From positions 1 through 64,000 of the forward strand of contig DATJVR010000087.1 of the NCBI GenBank assembly GCA_035501735.1: 64,000 bases of DNA, written 5' to 3'. The position numbers were made by a program, and so were the translations under genes. The DNA is from PNAI01 sp035501735 (GTDB lineage Bacteria; Pseudomonadota; Alphaproteobacteria; Rhizobiales; Xanthobacteraceae). The notes under the pieces are model-generated. The model worked only from the letters and a program-made list of their open reading frames with translations, was not told the origin of the DNA and ran no database searches. This document shows positions 17,872 to 26,919 of the stretch, in pieces (positions within the stretch are counted from its first letter, which is position 1; every line of letters begins with the position of its first letter).

Positions 17872-18747
17872 ATGACCAAATCCGTGCTCGGCATCATCGG
17901 GGGCTCCGGCATTTACGACCTGCCGGGGCTCGTGAACGTGCGCGAGCAGCGCATCAAGAGCCCCTGGGGCGAGCCGTCGGCACCGCTGCGCATCGGCGAG
18001 ATCGCCGGCCTGCCGGTGGTGTTTCTGTCGCGCCATGACAAGGGCCATCGCATCTCGCCGTCCGACATCAACTATCGCGCTAATATCGACGCGCTCAAGC
18101 GCGCCGGCGTGACCGATCTCGTCTCGCTCTCCGCCTGCGGCTCGTTCAAGGAGGAGCTTGCGCCCGGCACCTTCGTGCTGATCGATCAATTCGTCGATCG
18201 CACCCACCTGCGCGCGACTTCGTTCTTCGGCACCGGCCTCGTTGCGCATGTGTCGATGGCGCATCCGGTTTCCCCGCGGCTGCGCATCCACATCGCCGCG
18301 GCCGCCGAAGCGGAAGGCATCCACATCGCGCGCGGCGGCACCTACGTTTGCATCGAGGGCCCGCAATTCTCCACGCTTGCCGAAAGCCTGACCTACAAAC
18401 AGCTCGGTTATTCGGTGATCGGCATGACCAACATGCCCGAGGCGAAACTCGCGCGCGAAGCCGAGATTTGCTACGCCACCGTCGCCATGGTCACCGATTA
18501 CGACTGCTGGCACCCCGATCACGATGCGGTCACGGTGGACGATGTCATCAAGGTTCTGGTCGGCAACGCCGATAAGGCCAAAAATCTCGTTGCGCGCCTG
18601 GCGTGCGATTTCCCGCGCGAGCACGAGCCTTGTCCCATCGGCTCCGACCGCGCGCTCGACAACGCGCTGATCACGGCGCCCGAGGCGCGCGATCCTGCGC
18701 TGGTCGCCAAGCTCGACGCCGTGGCGGGCCGGGTGTTGAAAGCTTAG
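17872..18747 (+). CDS. mtnP: S-methyl-5'-thioadenosine phosphorylase
   Basis: Protein of 291 residues. Family motifs: IIGGSGIYDLPGL (phosphate loop), FLSRHDKGHRISPSDINYRA, YVCIEGPQFSTLAES and GMTNMPEAKLAREAEICYAT, the last marking the MTAP specificity class. It splits methylthioadenosine into adenine and methylthioribose-1-phosphate. The next gene, apt, reclaims the adenine, so the pair forms a salvage route for the polyamine by-product. Confidence 0.95.
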   Translation: MTKSVLGIIGGSGIYDLPGLVNVREQRIKSPWGEPSAPLRIGEIAGLPVVFLSRHDKGHRISPSDINYRANIDALKRAGVTDLVSLSACGSFKEELAPGTFVLIDQFVDRTHLRATSFFGTGLVAHVSMAHPVSPRLRIHIAAAAEAEGIHIARGGTYVCIEGPQFSTLAESLTYKQLGYSVIGMTNMPEAKLAREAEICYATVAMVTDYDCWHPDHDAVTVDDVIKVLVGNADKAKNLVARLACDFPREHEPCPIGSDRALDNALITAPEARDPALVAKLDAVAGRVLKA

Positions 18748-18823
18748 CGCTGCACCCGTTTCGATCCCTTGTGCCATCATCCCCGAAATCGGATGATCCG
18801 GACATCATCTCAAAGAGATACCC

Positions 18824-19372
18824 ATGACCACGACCATCGCCGAGAACGACCTACGCGCCGCCATCCGCACCATTCCGGATTACCCCAGGCCGGGCATCAT
18901 GTTCCGCGACATCACCACGCTGCTCGGCAATGCGCGCGCCTTCCGCCGGTGCGTGGACGAGCTGGTGCAGCCCTGGGCCGGCATGAAGATCGACAAGGTC
19001 GCCGGCATGGAAGCGCGCGGCTTCATCATCGGCGGCGCGGTGGCGCATCAGGTCTCCGCCGGCTTCGTGCCGATCCGGAAAAAAGGCAAGCTGCCGCATA
19101 CCACGGTGCGCATCGCCTATTCATTGGAGTACGGCATCGACGAGATGGAGATGCACAAGGACGCCATCAGCCATGGCGAGCGCGTGATCCTGGTCGACGA
19201 TCTGATCGCCACTGGCGGCACCGCGGAAGGGGCCGTCAAACTTCTGCGCCAGATGGGCGCCAACGTGCTGGCCGCCTGTTTCATCATCGACCTGCCGGAG
19301 CTCGGGGGCGCGGCCAAGCTGCGCCAGCTCGACGTGCCCGTGCGCACGTTGATTTCGTTTGAGGGGCACTGA
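18824..19372 (+). CDS. apt: Adenine phosphoribosyltransferase
   Basis: Protein of 182 residues. Contains PDYPRPGIMFRDITTLL at the N-terminus and the PRPP-binding motif VILVDDLIATGGTA; GMEARGFIIGGAVA also matches. Converts adenine and PRPP to AMP. The 76-bp gap to mtnP has a perfect 7-bp inverted repeat (ATCATCC 18776-18782, GGATGAT 18791-18797) just before the AAGAGAT ribosome site, so an internal hairpin is possible. Functionally linked to mtnP. Confidence 0.96.
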   Translation: MTTTIAENDLRAAIRTIPDYPRPGIMFRDITTLLGNARAFRRCVDELVQPWAGMKIDKVAGMEARGFIIGGAVAHQVSAGFVPIRKKGKLPHTTVRIAYSLEYGIDEMEMHKDAISHGERVILVDDLIATGGTAEGAVKLLRQMGANVLAACFIIDLPELGGAAKLRQLDVPVRTLISFEGH

Positions 19373-19479
19373 TCGCACCCCGCGTCGGCAACACTTCTAG
19401 ATTGCAGCCTTAAGCCAAGAAGCTGGAGAAATCCGGTGAAAACTGATATCTAGGACGCTTCTGTGCGTTTGGGGGAACC

Positions 19480-20508
19480 ATGGCATTTCGACGCGTATGG
19501 GCATGCCAATGTTTTGCTGGATCGGCGGTCGGCGCCGCCCACATCTGCGCGCCAACTTCGACGCGCCGGAGAGTTCTGGAGGGATTTGCCGGCGTGATAG
19601 CGCTGGCGGCCTTTGGTATCCCTGCTCGATCACAAGTGCGATGGACGTTGAGTTTGAAGGGGGCATGCAGTTTCTACCCCAGAAAACTCAACGCTGCCGA
19701 CAATACCACCAATGCCTCCGATGCCGTCATCGAAACCTACGATCCGGTCGAGGACGGCGCCCGCATCGTCGGCCGGGTCGCGGAGTCGGTCGGACTGCAG
19801 CCCAATTTCGAAGTGCTGCAAGCCAGCAACGTCGCCAATGCCGCAGCCGTGATCTACGAGCACACGCGCTATGTCCTTTACAACAAGGACTTCATCAAGC
19901 AGATCGTGGCGGCGGCCGACACCGAATGGGCGTCCTGGACAATCATGGCGCATGAGGTCGGGCATCACCTCAATGGCCACACCCTGACCGACGTCGGCAG
20001 TCGGCCTCCGCTCGAATTGGAGGCGGATCATTTTGCCGGCTTTTCCGTGCACCGCATGGGCGGAACCCTGCCACAGGCGCTGTCGGCCTACGAGCAGCTG
20101 AGCGTCGAAGGTTCCAGCACCCACCCGCCGCGCGCCGACCGGGAGGTTGCGGTGAAATCAGGCTGGGAGCAGGCGGCGCTCATTGCCAGAGGTATTGAGG
20201 AGGGTCCCGTTACGCGGCCCGAGGCGGCGAACCTGCTGAAGCGGATCCTGCAGAAATTGCAGGCCGGTTACATGCCCGATGTGACGATGTCGCCGATCAT
20301 GCAACGGACGATGAAGCAGGAGGCGGGGGCGGCTGTCACGGCCTTGCAGCAGCACGGATATATTCTTGGCATTCAACTCGCCAGTCAGCAGCAGCTGCCC
20401 AACAAGACCTTTCTCTATCGTTTCCAGGTGCAGCTTGTGAAAGGGCCGATGGTTTGGCGCCTTTGGTTGGATCAAGCCGGAACGCTCGTCGGGCTGCAAT
20501 ACACCTGA
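19480..20508 (+). CDS. Exported zinc metallopeptidase-like protein (HEVGHH)
   Basis: Protein of 342 residues, family not recognised by name. The zinc motif HEVGHH is at 158-163, followed about 20 residues later by LELEADHFAGF, giving the third ligand of an M48-like site. A twin-arginine-like export sequence (TRRRVLEGFAG then a hydrophobic run to IPARSQ, near 28-52) sits behind an unusual ~27-residue leader. SD GGGGGA lies just before ATG. The C-terminal ~100 residues (YILGIQLASQQQLPN...) look like a separate small domain. Likely periplasmic protease; substrate unknown. Confidence 0.72.
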   Translation: MAFRRVWACQCFAGSAVGAAHICAPTSTRRRVLEGFAGVIALAAFGIPARSQVRWTLSLKGACSFYPRKLNAADNTTNASDAVIETYDPVEDGARIVGRVAESVGLQPNFEVLQASNVANAAAVIYEHTRYVLYNKDFIKQIVAAADTEWASWTIMAHEVGHHLNGHTLTDVGSRPPLELEADHFAGFSVHRMGGTLPQALSAYEQLSVEGSSTHPPRADREVAVKSGWEQAALIARGIEEGPVTRPEAANLLKRILQKLQAGYMPDVTMSPIMQRTMKQEAGAAVTALQQHGYILGIQLASQQQLPNKTFLYRFQVQLVKGPMVWRLWLDQAGTLVGLQYT

Positions 20509-20537
20509 CTGGCCTATGCTGCGCGCGAACGCGTTCG

Positions 20538-21260
20538 CTAGGCGTGGCGCGTGAGTTTTGCCCGGCCGATGAAGCCTACGCCCAGGGTCACCGCCACGCC
20601 GATGATCGCGCAGGTGATCTTGATCTTCTCGTGTGCGCCCGCACCGAATGACGCGGCGTAACCTGCCACGACCGGATCCGCGGCGATGACATCGCCGGCG
20701 ATCCAGCCCAGCAAGGCCGCGCCCGCCCAGATCGTCAGCGGGAAATAATTGAGCATGGCCATGACGACATTGGCGCCGGCCACAATGGCGGGAATGCTGA
20801 TGCCCAATCCGAACACCAGCAAGGCGAAGTTCCCATCCGCCGCCGCCGCCACCGCGATGACATTGTCGAGGCTCATGATCACGTCCGCGAACGCAATCAG
20901 CTTCACGGCGCGCCACAGGCTGTCGGATGATTTGGCCTCGTTTTCGGATTTTCCGTTCGGCGCCAGCAGTTTCACCGCGATCCACAACAGCGCAAATCCG
21001 CCGACGATCTTGACATAGGGCAGGAACATCAGCGTCGACACGAGGCCGGAGAAGACCAAGCGCAAGGCCAGCGCCGCTCCCGTGCCGAACACCATTCCGA
21101 ACAGGCGTTGCCGCCGCGGCAGGTTGCGGCAGGCCAGTGCGATCACCACGGCGTTGTCGCCCGAAAGCAGGACATTGATCCAGATGATCTCGAGCACCGC
21201 CATCCAGAACTGGGGCTGCGTATTGATGCCAAGGCCGGTCAAAACGTCGATCATGCGCAA
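20538..21260 (-). CDS. TerC family integral membrane protein (YjbE type)
   Basis: Protein of 240 residues with about seven helices. The TerC signature is WINVLLSGDNAVVIALACRN near the N-terminus, repeated as AFADVIMSLDNVIAVAAAAD; the acidic residues inside helices fit metal-ion transport. A second ATG two codons later is the alternative start. Family members are linked to manganese or tellurite handling. A 14-bp palindrome (20525-20538) lies at the convergent junction with the metallopeptidase gene. Confidence 0.9.
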   Translation of the reverse strand: MRMIDVLTGLGINTQPQFWMAVLEIIWINVLLSGDNAVVIALACRNLPRRQRLFGMVFGTGAALALRLVFSGLVSTLMFLPYVKIVGGFALLWIAVKLLAPNGKSENEAKSSDSLWRAVKLIAFADVIMSLDNVIAVAAAADGNFALLVFGLGISIPAIVAGANVVMAMLNYFPLTIWAGAALLGWIAGDVIAADPVVAGYAASFGAGAHEKIKITCAIIGVAVTLGVGFIGRAKLTRHA

Positions 21261-21292
21261 CCCTCAACCGCTGCTGCCGCCGTCGCTGTGTC

Positions 21293-21550
21293 TCAATGTC
21301 CGAAAGCGCGAGAGCGTGTTCGCAAGCCGCTCCGTGCGTCGTGCCGCCATTTGCGGCCGCGCGTGTCCTGCCACGAGATGTAAAGCGCGCTGCAGATCCC
21401 GAAGACGCCGACCGCAAGCAACGACCAATGCAGGATTTCCGATCGCGCCACTTCGAGCCGCAAATACTCCAGCATCGCCAGATAGGCCGGCCCCCAAAGC
21501 GCGACGAGGCCCGCCCAATTTGTCAGAACGTATTTGATCGGAACCTGCAT
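21293..21550 (-). CDS. Small hypothetical membrane protein
   Basis: Protein of 85 residues with two predicted helices (about 9-27 and 40-60) and a basic C-terminal tail. GGGAGA sits 8 nt before the ATG. It lies upstream of and co-directional with terC (32-bp gap), so probably in the same transcript. No homologue recognised; the C-terminal basic segment could be read-through of a shorter gene. Function unknown. Confidence 0.5.
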   Translation of the reverse strand: MQVPIKYVLTNWAGLVALWGPAYLAMLEYLRLEVARSEILHWSLLAVGVFGICSALYISWQDTRGRKWRHDARSGLRTRSRAFGH

Positions 21551-21766
21551 AATGGTTCTCCCGACTGTTTCACGGGCTTCACGTGGGTCGCGTGGTCGCG
21601 CGTGGCGAGAACACGCGCGCGGGTGACATCGGTTGCATTGGTTCGTTAGAATAGGATCGCGAAACGACCCGACAATTCGGGACGAATGCCCGGGTCAATA
21701 TCCCTGGGTGATTTCACCTAGATATTCGACCCGGGGTGATCCCCGCATGAAAGGCTGTACAAACGA

Positions 21767-23404
21767 ATGATCAAAGCGGCTCAGACCATGCGATTGCGAG
21801 CAATTGCATTTCCCGGCGTGTTCGACGCCCACATCACCATTGTTGGCGTGACATATCTTGCCGTCTATGCGCTGCTCGACTGGATCAGCTTCATTGAGCC
21901 TTACGCGCATTTCGGCATCACGCCTTGGAATCCCGGCACGGGCTTGAGTTTCGTCCTGCTGTTGTTTTTCGGCGTGCGTATGATTCCTTTTCTGCTCATC
22001 AGCCCGCTCTTGGCTGATTTCCTCCATCAGCAATTGATCACCCCATGGCCTTTCGAGATCATGTCCACGTTGCTGATCGGCGGTGCGTATTCGGCGGCAT
22101 TGATATTTCTGTCGCGCCCGAAACTCGGGTTTGATCCGGCCCTGTCGTCCATGCGCGATCTCGTCCTACTGATGCTGGTCGCGGTCGTCAGCGCGGCCTT
22201 CGTCGCTTCGGGTTACGTCGGCCTCACGATCGCGGCCGGACTGTTGCCGGCCAAGGACTTCGCTGCGGCGACGCTGCGCTATTGGGTTGGCGACGTGATC
22301 GGAGTCATGGTGGTCACGCCTTTCGCGCTGTTCGCGTTGACGCGTCGGCGGCTGCTGCCGATGTCGATCGAAACCACGCTGCAATTCATCGCCATCGTTC
22401 TGGCTCTGGCGCTGGTCTTTGGCCTCGCCGAGGAACAACAGTTCCAGCTGTTCTATGTCCTGTTCCTGCCGATCGTCTGGATCGCCGTGCGCACCGGCTC
22501 CGAGGGCGTGAGCGTCGGCATCCTGGTGACGCAGCTCGGTCTGATCCTCGGCGTGCAATATTTCCCCGCCGGCGCCAGCGATCTGACCGCCTTTCAGTTG
22601 CTGATGCTGGTACTGGCGATGACCGGCCTGGTTGCCGGCGAACTGGTCACCGAACGCCGCCGCACCGAATCGCAGTTGCGTTTGCAGCAGGAATCGCTCG
22701 CGCGCCTGGCGCGTCTCGGCAGCATGGGCGAACTCGCCGCCGCCGTCGCGCATGAGCTCAATCAGCCCTTGATGGCCGCCGGCACCTATACGCGGCTGGT
22801 GGATGACGCCATGAGTTCCGGCAACACCGACACCGCGGTGGTTGCCGAGACCGCCAAGAAGGCCATGGCGCAGGTCGAGCGGGCCGCCGAAGTGGTCCGT
22901 CGCCTGCGCGCGCTGGTGAGGCTCGATCGCAGCAATCGCGCGCCCTGCCGATTTGAGCGGATCGTCAAGGAGACGCTTGAACTGTGCCAGCCGGACCTCG
23001 ATCGGATCCATGTGGCCGCGCGAGTCAGCATCGCCGCCGACCTTCCGCCCGTCATGGTGGACATCCTTCAGATCGAGCAGGTCCTGCTCAACCTCCTGCG
23101 CAACGCGATCGAGGCGATCGGTGAGAGTGGAAACCTGCGCGGCACCATCCACATCGAAGCCAAGACCGTCGATGATTGTGTCGAGGTCCGCGTCGCCGAC
23201 ACCGGTCCCGGCTTTCCGCCCGAGCTCATCGAAAGCGCATTTTTGCCGCTGTCCTCCAACAAGGCCGAAGGCCTCGGCATCGGATTGCCGCTCTGCCGAT
23301 CGATCATCGAGGCTCACGGCGGCCGCCTGTGGCTGGACGACAGCTCGCCGGGCGCGGTTATTCGATTTACGCTCCCCATCGTGAAGACACCGAAGCGTGA
23401 CTGA
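21767..23404 (+). CDS. MASE1-type membrane sensor histidine kinase
   Basis: Protein of 545 residues. The N-terminal ~290 residues form an eight-helix MASE1-like sensor. Then a HisKA domain with phospho-acceptor H329 (VAHELNQPL, as in FixL/DctB-type kinases), and a HATPase with N-box NLLRNAIEAI, G1 VADTGPGFPPE and G2 GLGIGLPLC. No PAS domain. Ends 8 nt inside the response regulator gene, so the pair is coupled. A palindrome GGTGA-TT-TCACC (21707-21718) lies 49 bp upstream and may be an operator. The signal sensed by MASE1 is not known. Confidence 0.9.
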   Translation: MIKAAQTMRLRAIAFPGVFDAHITIVGVTYLAVYALLDWISFIEPYAHFGITPWNPGTGLSFVLLLFFGVRMIPFLLISPLLADFLHQQLITPWPFEIMSTLLIGGAYSAALIFLSRPKLGFDPALSSMRDLVLLMLVAVVSAAFVASGYVGLTIAAGLLPAKDFAAATLRYWVGDVIGVMVVTPFALFALTRRRLLPMSIETTLQFIAIVLALALVFGLAEEQQFQLFYVLFLPIVWIAVRTGSEGVSVGILVTQLGLILGVQYFPAGASDLTAFQLLMLVLAMTGLVAGELVTERRRTESQLRLQQESLARLARLGSMGELAAAVAHELNQPLMAAGTYTRLVDDAMSSGNTDTAVVAETAKKAMAQVERAAEVVRRLRALVRLDRSNRAPCRFERIVKETLELCQPDLDRIHVAARVSIAADLPPVMVDILQIEQVLLNLLRNAIEAIGESGNLRGTIHIEAKTVDDCVEVRVADTGPGFPPELIESAFLPLSSNKAEGLGIGLPLCRSIIEAHGGRLWLDDSSPGAVIRFTLPIVKTPKRD

Positions 23405-24014
23405 ACCGATGCATATCGCATTGATCGACGACGATGAGGCGGTGCTCGATTCCTTGCGGCTTTATTTCGCCCGCAAGGACATCCAGGCGTCATGCTTTGT
23501 TGCCGCCCGCGACTTTTTGAATGCGGTCGAGCGCGGCGAACGATTTGATTGCGTGGTCTCCGACGTGCGCATGGCGGGCATGTCGGGACTCGATCTCGTA
23601 CAACAGCTCGGTCGGCGCGGGAGCTTTCTGCCGATCATCCTGATCACCGGCCACGGCGACGTCGATATGGCGGTTGCCGCGATCAAGATCGGCGCTTTCG
23701 ATTTCATCGAGAAACCGTTCGACGAAGCCCGCCTGCTCGCCAGCATCCGCAATGCCGTGGAAAAAGGACAACAGCGGGAGAGCGAGACCACCGATCTGGA
23801 AAACCTGCAGTCCCGCATCAATTCGCTGTCCGCGCGTCAGCGCCAGGTGATGGAACTGGCCGCCGCGGGACTTTCGAACAAGGAAATCGGAACCCAGCTC
23901 AATATCAGTCCGAAGACCGTCGAAAATCATCGCGCCTGGGTGATGGAGCGAATCGGCGCCCGCAACGTCGCCGAATTGGTGCGCATCGCGATGAAGGTTC
24001 TGGAGAAACCGTAG
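23397..24014 (+). CDS. FixJ-family response regulator
   Basis: Protein of 205 residues. The receiver has acidic pocket D11-D13, phospho-acceptor D56 (VVSDVRM), T in ILITGHGDVDMAV and K in FIEKPF, a FixJ/NodW pattern. A LuxR-type helix-turn-helix follows (LSARQRQVMELAAAGLSNKE then SPKTVENHRAWV). GTG start overlapping the kinase stop; an ATG 12 nt later is possible. Cognate partner of the MASE1 kinase. Targets are unknown; no FixK-type gene is nearby. Confidence 0.94.
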   Translation: MTEPMHIALIDDDEAVLDSLRLYFARKDIQASCFVAARDFLNAVERGERFDCVVSDVRMAGMSGLDLVQQLGRRGSFLPIILITGHGDVDMAVAAIKIGAFDFIEKPFDEARLLASIRNAVEKGQQRESETTDLENLQSRINSLSARQRQVMELAAAGLSNKEIGTQLNISPKTVENHRAWVMERIGARNVAELVRIAMKVLEKP

Positions 24015-24032
24015 GCGGCGAATGAAGGATTA

Positions 24033-24740
24033 TCAGGCGCCGAATTTCAGCGTCGGCATGAGCGCTTCCAGCATCAGCCGCAACTCCAGCTCGCGGAATT
24101 GCAGGAACAGGCGGCGCAGCCACGCGCGCAGCTCGGCGGTGTTGTAGGCCGAGACGTTGTCCGCGCTGGCCGACAGCAGACCCGAGCGCTGCAAGGTCGC
24201 CTTGAGCGCCGGCGTGAGCAGCGGAATGTGCAGCGGGATCAGCGCATAGTTGGGCTTGAAGCCGCTGCGCGGCCGCATCGGCGTCCCGGCGCCCGCGTTG
24301 AGCACCGGCACGATGGAAAGTTCGGGAAAGCGGTCCTGCAGATTGCCGTAGGCCTGGATCGAATGGGTGTCCGGTTCGGCCACGAACAAGATCACCGGCA
24401 CGATCCCGCGCTTTTGCGCCTCGGCCTCGAACTCGATGTCCTGCATGATCGAAAAGAAACGTTCGAAACATGCATAACCGAGGTCGACCACCTTCGCCAG
24501 GCCGTCCGCGACGATGAGCTGATCGAACAGCGCCATCTGCCCCTTGGTGTCGGCGATGTTGGCGATCGCCGTGTGCTCGGGCAGCAGCGCCGCCAGCGTG
24601 TAATCGTCGGGATTGAGATCGAACGCCGCGACCGCGCGGTCGTCCGCGTGCAGGTATTCCACCAGCAACCGCGCGATCAGCGTCTTGCCGACATGCGGGA
24701 GCGGCGAGCAGACGATGAAGACGGGAGTTTGACGATCCAT
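24033..24740 (-). CDS. P-loop ATPase, ParA/MinD-like with a deviant Walker A
   Basis: About 235 residues from MDRQTPVFIVCSPLPHVGKT. The Walker A region keeps GKT (18-20) but has SPLPHV where the ParA signature lysine and glycines normally sit. ALNPDDYTLA-like and VVDLGY segments fit the switch regions of the fold, as does FVAEPDTHSIQAYGNL. An ATG 36 nt further upstream is an alternative start. It lies 125 bp downstream of a second ParA-like ATPase on the same strand. Role unknown; it may be a regulator of the partner or a cargo-positioning ATPase. Confidence 0.7.
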   Translation of the reverse strand: MDRQTPVFIVCSPLPHVGKTLIARLLVEYLHADDRAVAAFDLNPDDYTLAALLPEHTAIANIADTKGQMALFDQLIVADGLAKVVDLGYACFERFFSIMQDIEFEAEAQKRGIVPVILFVAEPDTHSIQAYGNLQDRFPELSIVPVLNAGAGTPMRPRSGFKPNYALIPLHIPLLTPALKATLQRSGLLSASADNVSAYNTAELRAWLRRLFLQFRELELRLMLEALMPTLKFGA

Positions 24741-24865
24741 GGGCGCCGTCGTTTCGCGCGACTCTGACTGCAGCATTTCCCGGCTTGAGGATGCAGCGAT
24801 TCGCCGCGGGAATTATGTCGAAACAACGGAAAAGAGCTGCGTTCGATCGCGGGATCGATTTTCGT

Positions 24866-25612
24866 TCAGCGCGCCGCCACCTTGCGCTGGACTTCCGGCG
24901 TCACGATGTCCATCACGCCCGCGCGATCGAACTCGGCCCACACCGTGCCGAGCCAATGCCGCACGTAGCCGCGCAGCACGAACGAATAGGACGCGGGCGA
25001 GCCGTTCGCTGCCTTGTTGGCGACGAACGAGACGAACGAGACCGAGGCGAGCTCCACCTGCTCGCACGCCATCTCGTTGAGCTTGGGCACCGTGATCTCC
25101 TGCGCGCCTTTGATCTTTTTGAAATAATTGTTGTAGGTCGCCGGATCCCATTCGAAGAAGGTCGTGTTGTTGATGAAATTCTTCACCAGGAAATAGTTTG
25201 CGTCGCTCATGAAGGTCGCGGTTTCGCTGATTTCTTCGAGCGAGGCGATCGACGGCCCGAGAATATGGAACATGGCGAACGCGATTTGGTGTTTCTTCGC
25301 CGTTTCCAGAAAGCCGATATCGCGCAGCATGCGCAACGTGGTGGCGAGCAGCCCGGCGCGCACGTCGATGACCGTCACGTCGGTGACGGCGAGCGTGTCG
25401 AAAATCTTCATCTGGTCGGGCGTCGACGTCACGTCGACTACGTCGGTGATGTCGGGATGGAAGCGCTTGAGCGTGCCCTTCGGCGCCTCGGTATCGAACG
25501 CCCGCGTCGGCACATTGTGAGCGGTGAAGTAGTCGAGCAGCGCGCGCGTGACCGTCGTCTTGCCGACGCCGCCCTTGTCTGCGCCTACCAGGATCACAAC
25601 CGGCTTAGCCAT
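24866..25612 (-). CDS. ParA-like ATPase
   Basis: Protein of 248 residues. Complete deviant Walker A ADKGGVGKTT (11-20) with signature K13, then FDTEAPKGTLKRFHPD (switch I region) and VTVIDVRAGLLAT (Walker B region). No ParB gene or parS site is nearby, so chromosome or plasmid partition is unlikely. With the downstream P-loop gene it makes a two-ATPase cassette. Family ATPases of this kind place proteins on membranes or nucleoid; the cargo here is unknown. Confidence 0.78.
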   Translation of the reverse strand: MAKPVVILVGADKGGVGKTTVTRALLDYFTAHNVPTRAFDTEAPKGTLKRFHPDITDVVDVTSTPDQMKIFDTLAVTDVTVIDVRAGLLATTLRMLRDIGFLETAKKHQIAFAMFHILGPSIASLEEISETATFMSDANYFLVKNFINNTTFFEWDPATYNNYFKKIKGAQEITVPKLNEMACEQVELASVSFVSFVANKAANGSPASYSFVLRGYVRHWLGTVWAEFDRAGVMDIVTPEVQRKVAAR

Positions 25613-25752
25613 GGGACTGTCCTCAAATTAAGGCAACGGGTGCCTTTTCCTCACATCCAACATGGCAGAACGACGGTATTCTTGAACATATGCGGGCCTG
25701 CCGGGACCCGATTTATCCCCAGGACTCAACTGTTTTTAATGCGGAAATGCCG

Positions 25753-26901
25753 TCAAATTGGAGTTCCGGGATCCCAGGGTCCTCGGATTTGGCCGTCGTT
25801 CTGACCCATGTCCTGGGGTTGCAGCGGTTCGGAAACGCTCGACCAGGGGCCGCCCGGGGGCGCAGCGTCTTCCGGCGGGGATTCCGGTTGCGGAAGCGGC
25901 GGGTTGATCGGGCCGGGGTCGTGGCCGCCGGCGAATTTGACCAGCACCGCCACCCGCGCATCGACCGACGGATGCGTGTCGAAGATGTTGTCGAAACCCT
26001 CGCGCGGATTGTCGACACAGAGTTCCATCACCGCCGAGTTGGAGTCGGGCAGCTCGCCGCGGTTCTCGATCTTGCGCAGCGCCGAGATCATCGCGTCGGG
26101 ATTCTTGGTCAGCTCGACCGATCCCGCATCGGCGAGATATTCGCGCTCGCGCGACAGCGCGAATCGCACCACGATCGCGAGGATCCAGCACACCGCCACG
26201 ATGGCGAGCGCGATCAGGATGACGGCGCCCGCGCCTTTTCCGCGGGACCCGCGCAAGCCGCCGCGAGCGATGCCTCGGAAAACCAGCTCGCCGAAGAACG
26301 AAATCACCCCGGCAATCACCACGGCGATGACCATCATGCGCACGTCGCCGTTACGGATGTGGGTGAGTTCATGCCCGAGCACCGATTCGATTTCGGCATC
26401 GTTGAGCGTCTTCAGCAACCCGCTGGTGACGGTGATCGCGTATTGTTTTTCATTCATGCCGGTGGTGAACGCGTTGAGCGCGTCGCTGTCCATCACCTCG
26501 AGCTTCGGCATGGTGATGCCGCGCGAAATGCAGAGGTTTTCCAGGATATTGAAGAGCCGCGGCTGCTGCGTCCGCGTCACTTCCTGTCCGCCGGTGACCG
26601 CATCGATGATCGATTGATGGAAATAATAGGCGATGACGATCCACAATATCGAGCCGACCGTCGCCCACGGCCAGGCGAGCAGGAAATCCCGCCAGGCCGC
26701 GCGCAGCGTGTAGCCGGTCGGATCGCGGAAATACACATCGAGGTCGTTGAGGGGAACCTCGACGAACAAGGCCTCGGCGAGCAGCGCGCCGGCATAAGTC
26801 ATCAGGTAGACGAGAAAGAACAGGCCGATCAGCAGCCCGATCGACCGCCGCTTGTTGGACTGGATGTGGGTGTAGAGCCCATAAGCGGCGGCCATTGCCA
26901 C
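25753..26901 (-). CDS. M48 family zinc metalloprotease (HtpX-like)
   Basis: Protein of 382 residues. Two N-terminal helices (about 21-42 and 72-92), then NAFTTGMNEKQYAITVTSGL and the zinc motif H177-ELTH, followed by further helices and EYLADAGSVELTKNPDAM with the third ligand. Acts as a membrane protease of misfolded membrane proteins by family. C-terminal tail is Pro/Gly rich. It follows lemA by 18 bp; LemA-HtpX pairs are common. Confidence 0.92.
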   Translation of the reverse strand: MAMAAAYGLYTHIQSNKRRSIGLLIGLFFLVYLMTYAGALLAEALFVEVPLNDLDVYFRDPTGYTLRAAWRDFLLAWPWATVGSILWIVIAYYFHQSIIDAVTGGQEVTRTQQPRLFNILENLCISRGITMPKLEVMDSDALNAFTTGMNEKQYAITVTSGLLKTLNDAEIESVLGHELTHIRNGDVRMMVIAVVIAGVISFFGELVFRGIARGGLRGSRGKGAGAVILIALAIVAVCWILAIVVRFALSREREYLADAGSVELTKNPDAMISALRKIENRGELPDSNSAVMELCVDNPREGFDNIFDTHPSVDARVAVLVKFAGGHDPGPINPPLPQPESPPEDAAPPGGPWSSVSEPLQPQDMGQNDGQIRGPWDPGTPI

Positions 26902-26919
26902 CCTCGCTGGACGGTGCGC

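Noticed and set aside
24866..25612. Chromosome partition ParA role for the ParA-like ATPase
   Set aside because: No ParB gene nearby, no parS-like palindrome and no replication-origin genes; generic ParA-like ATPase is the safer call.
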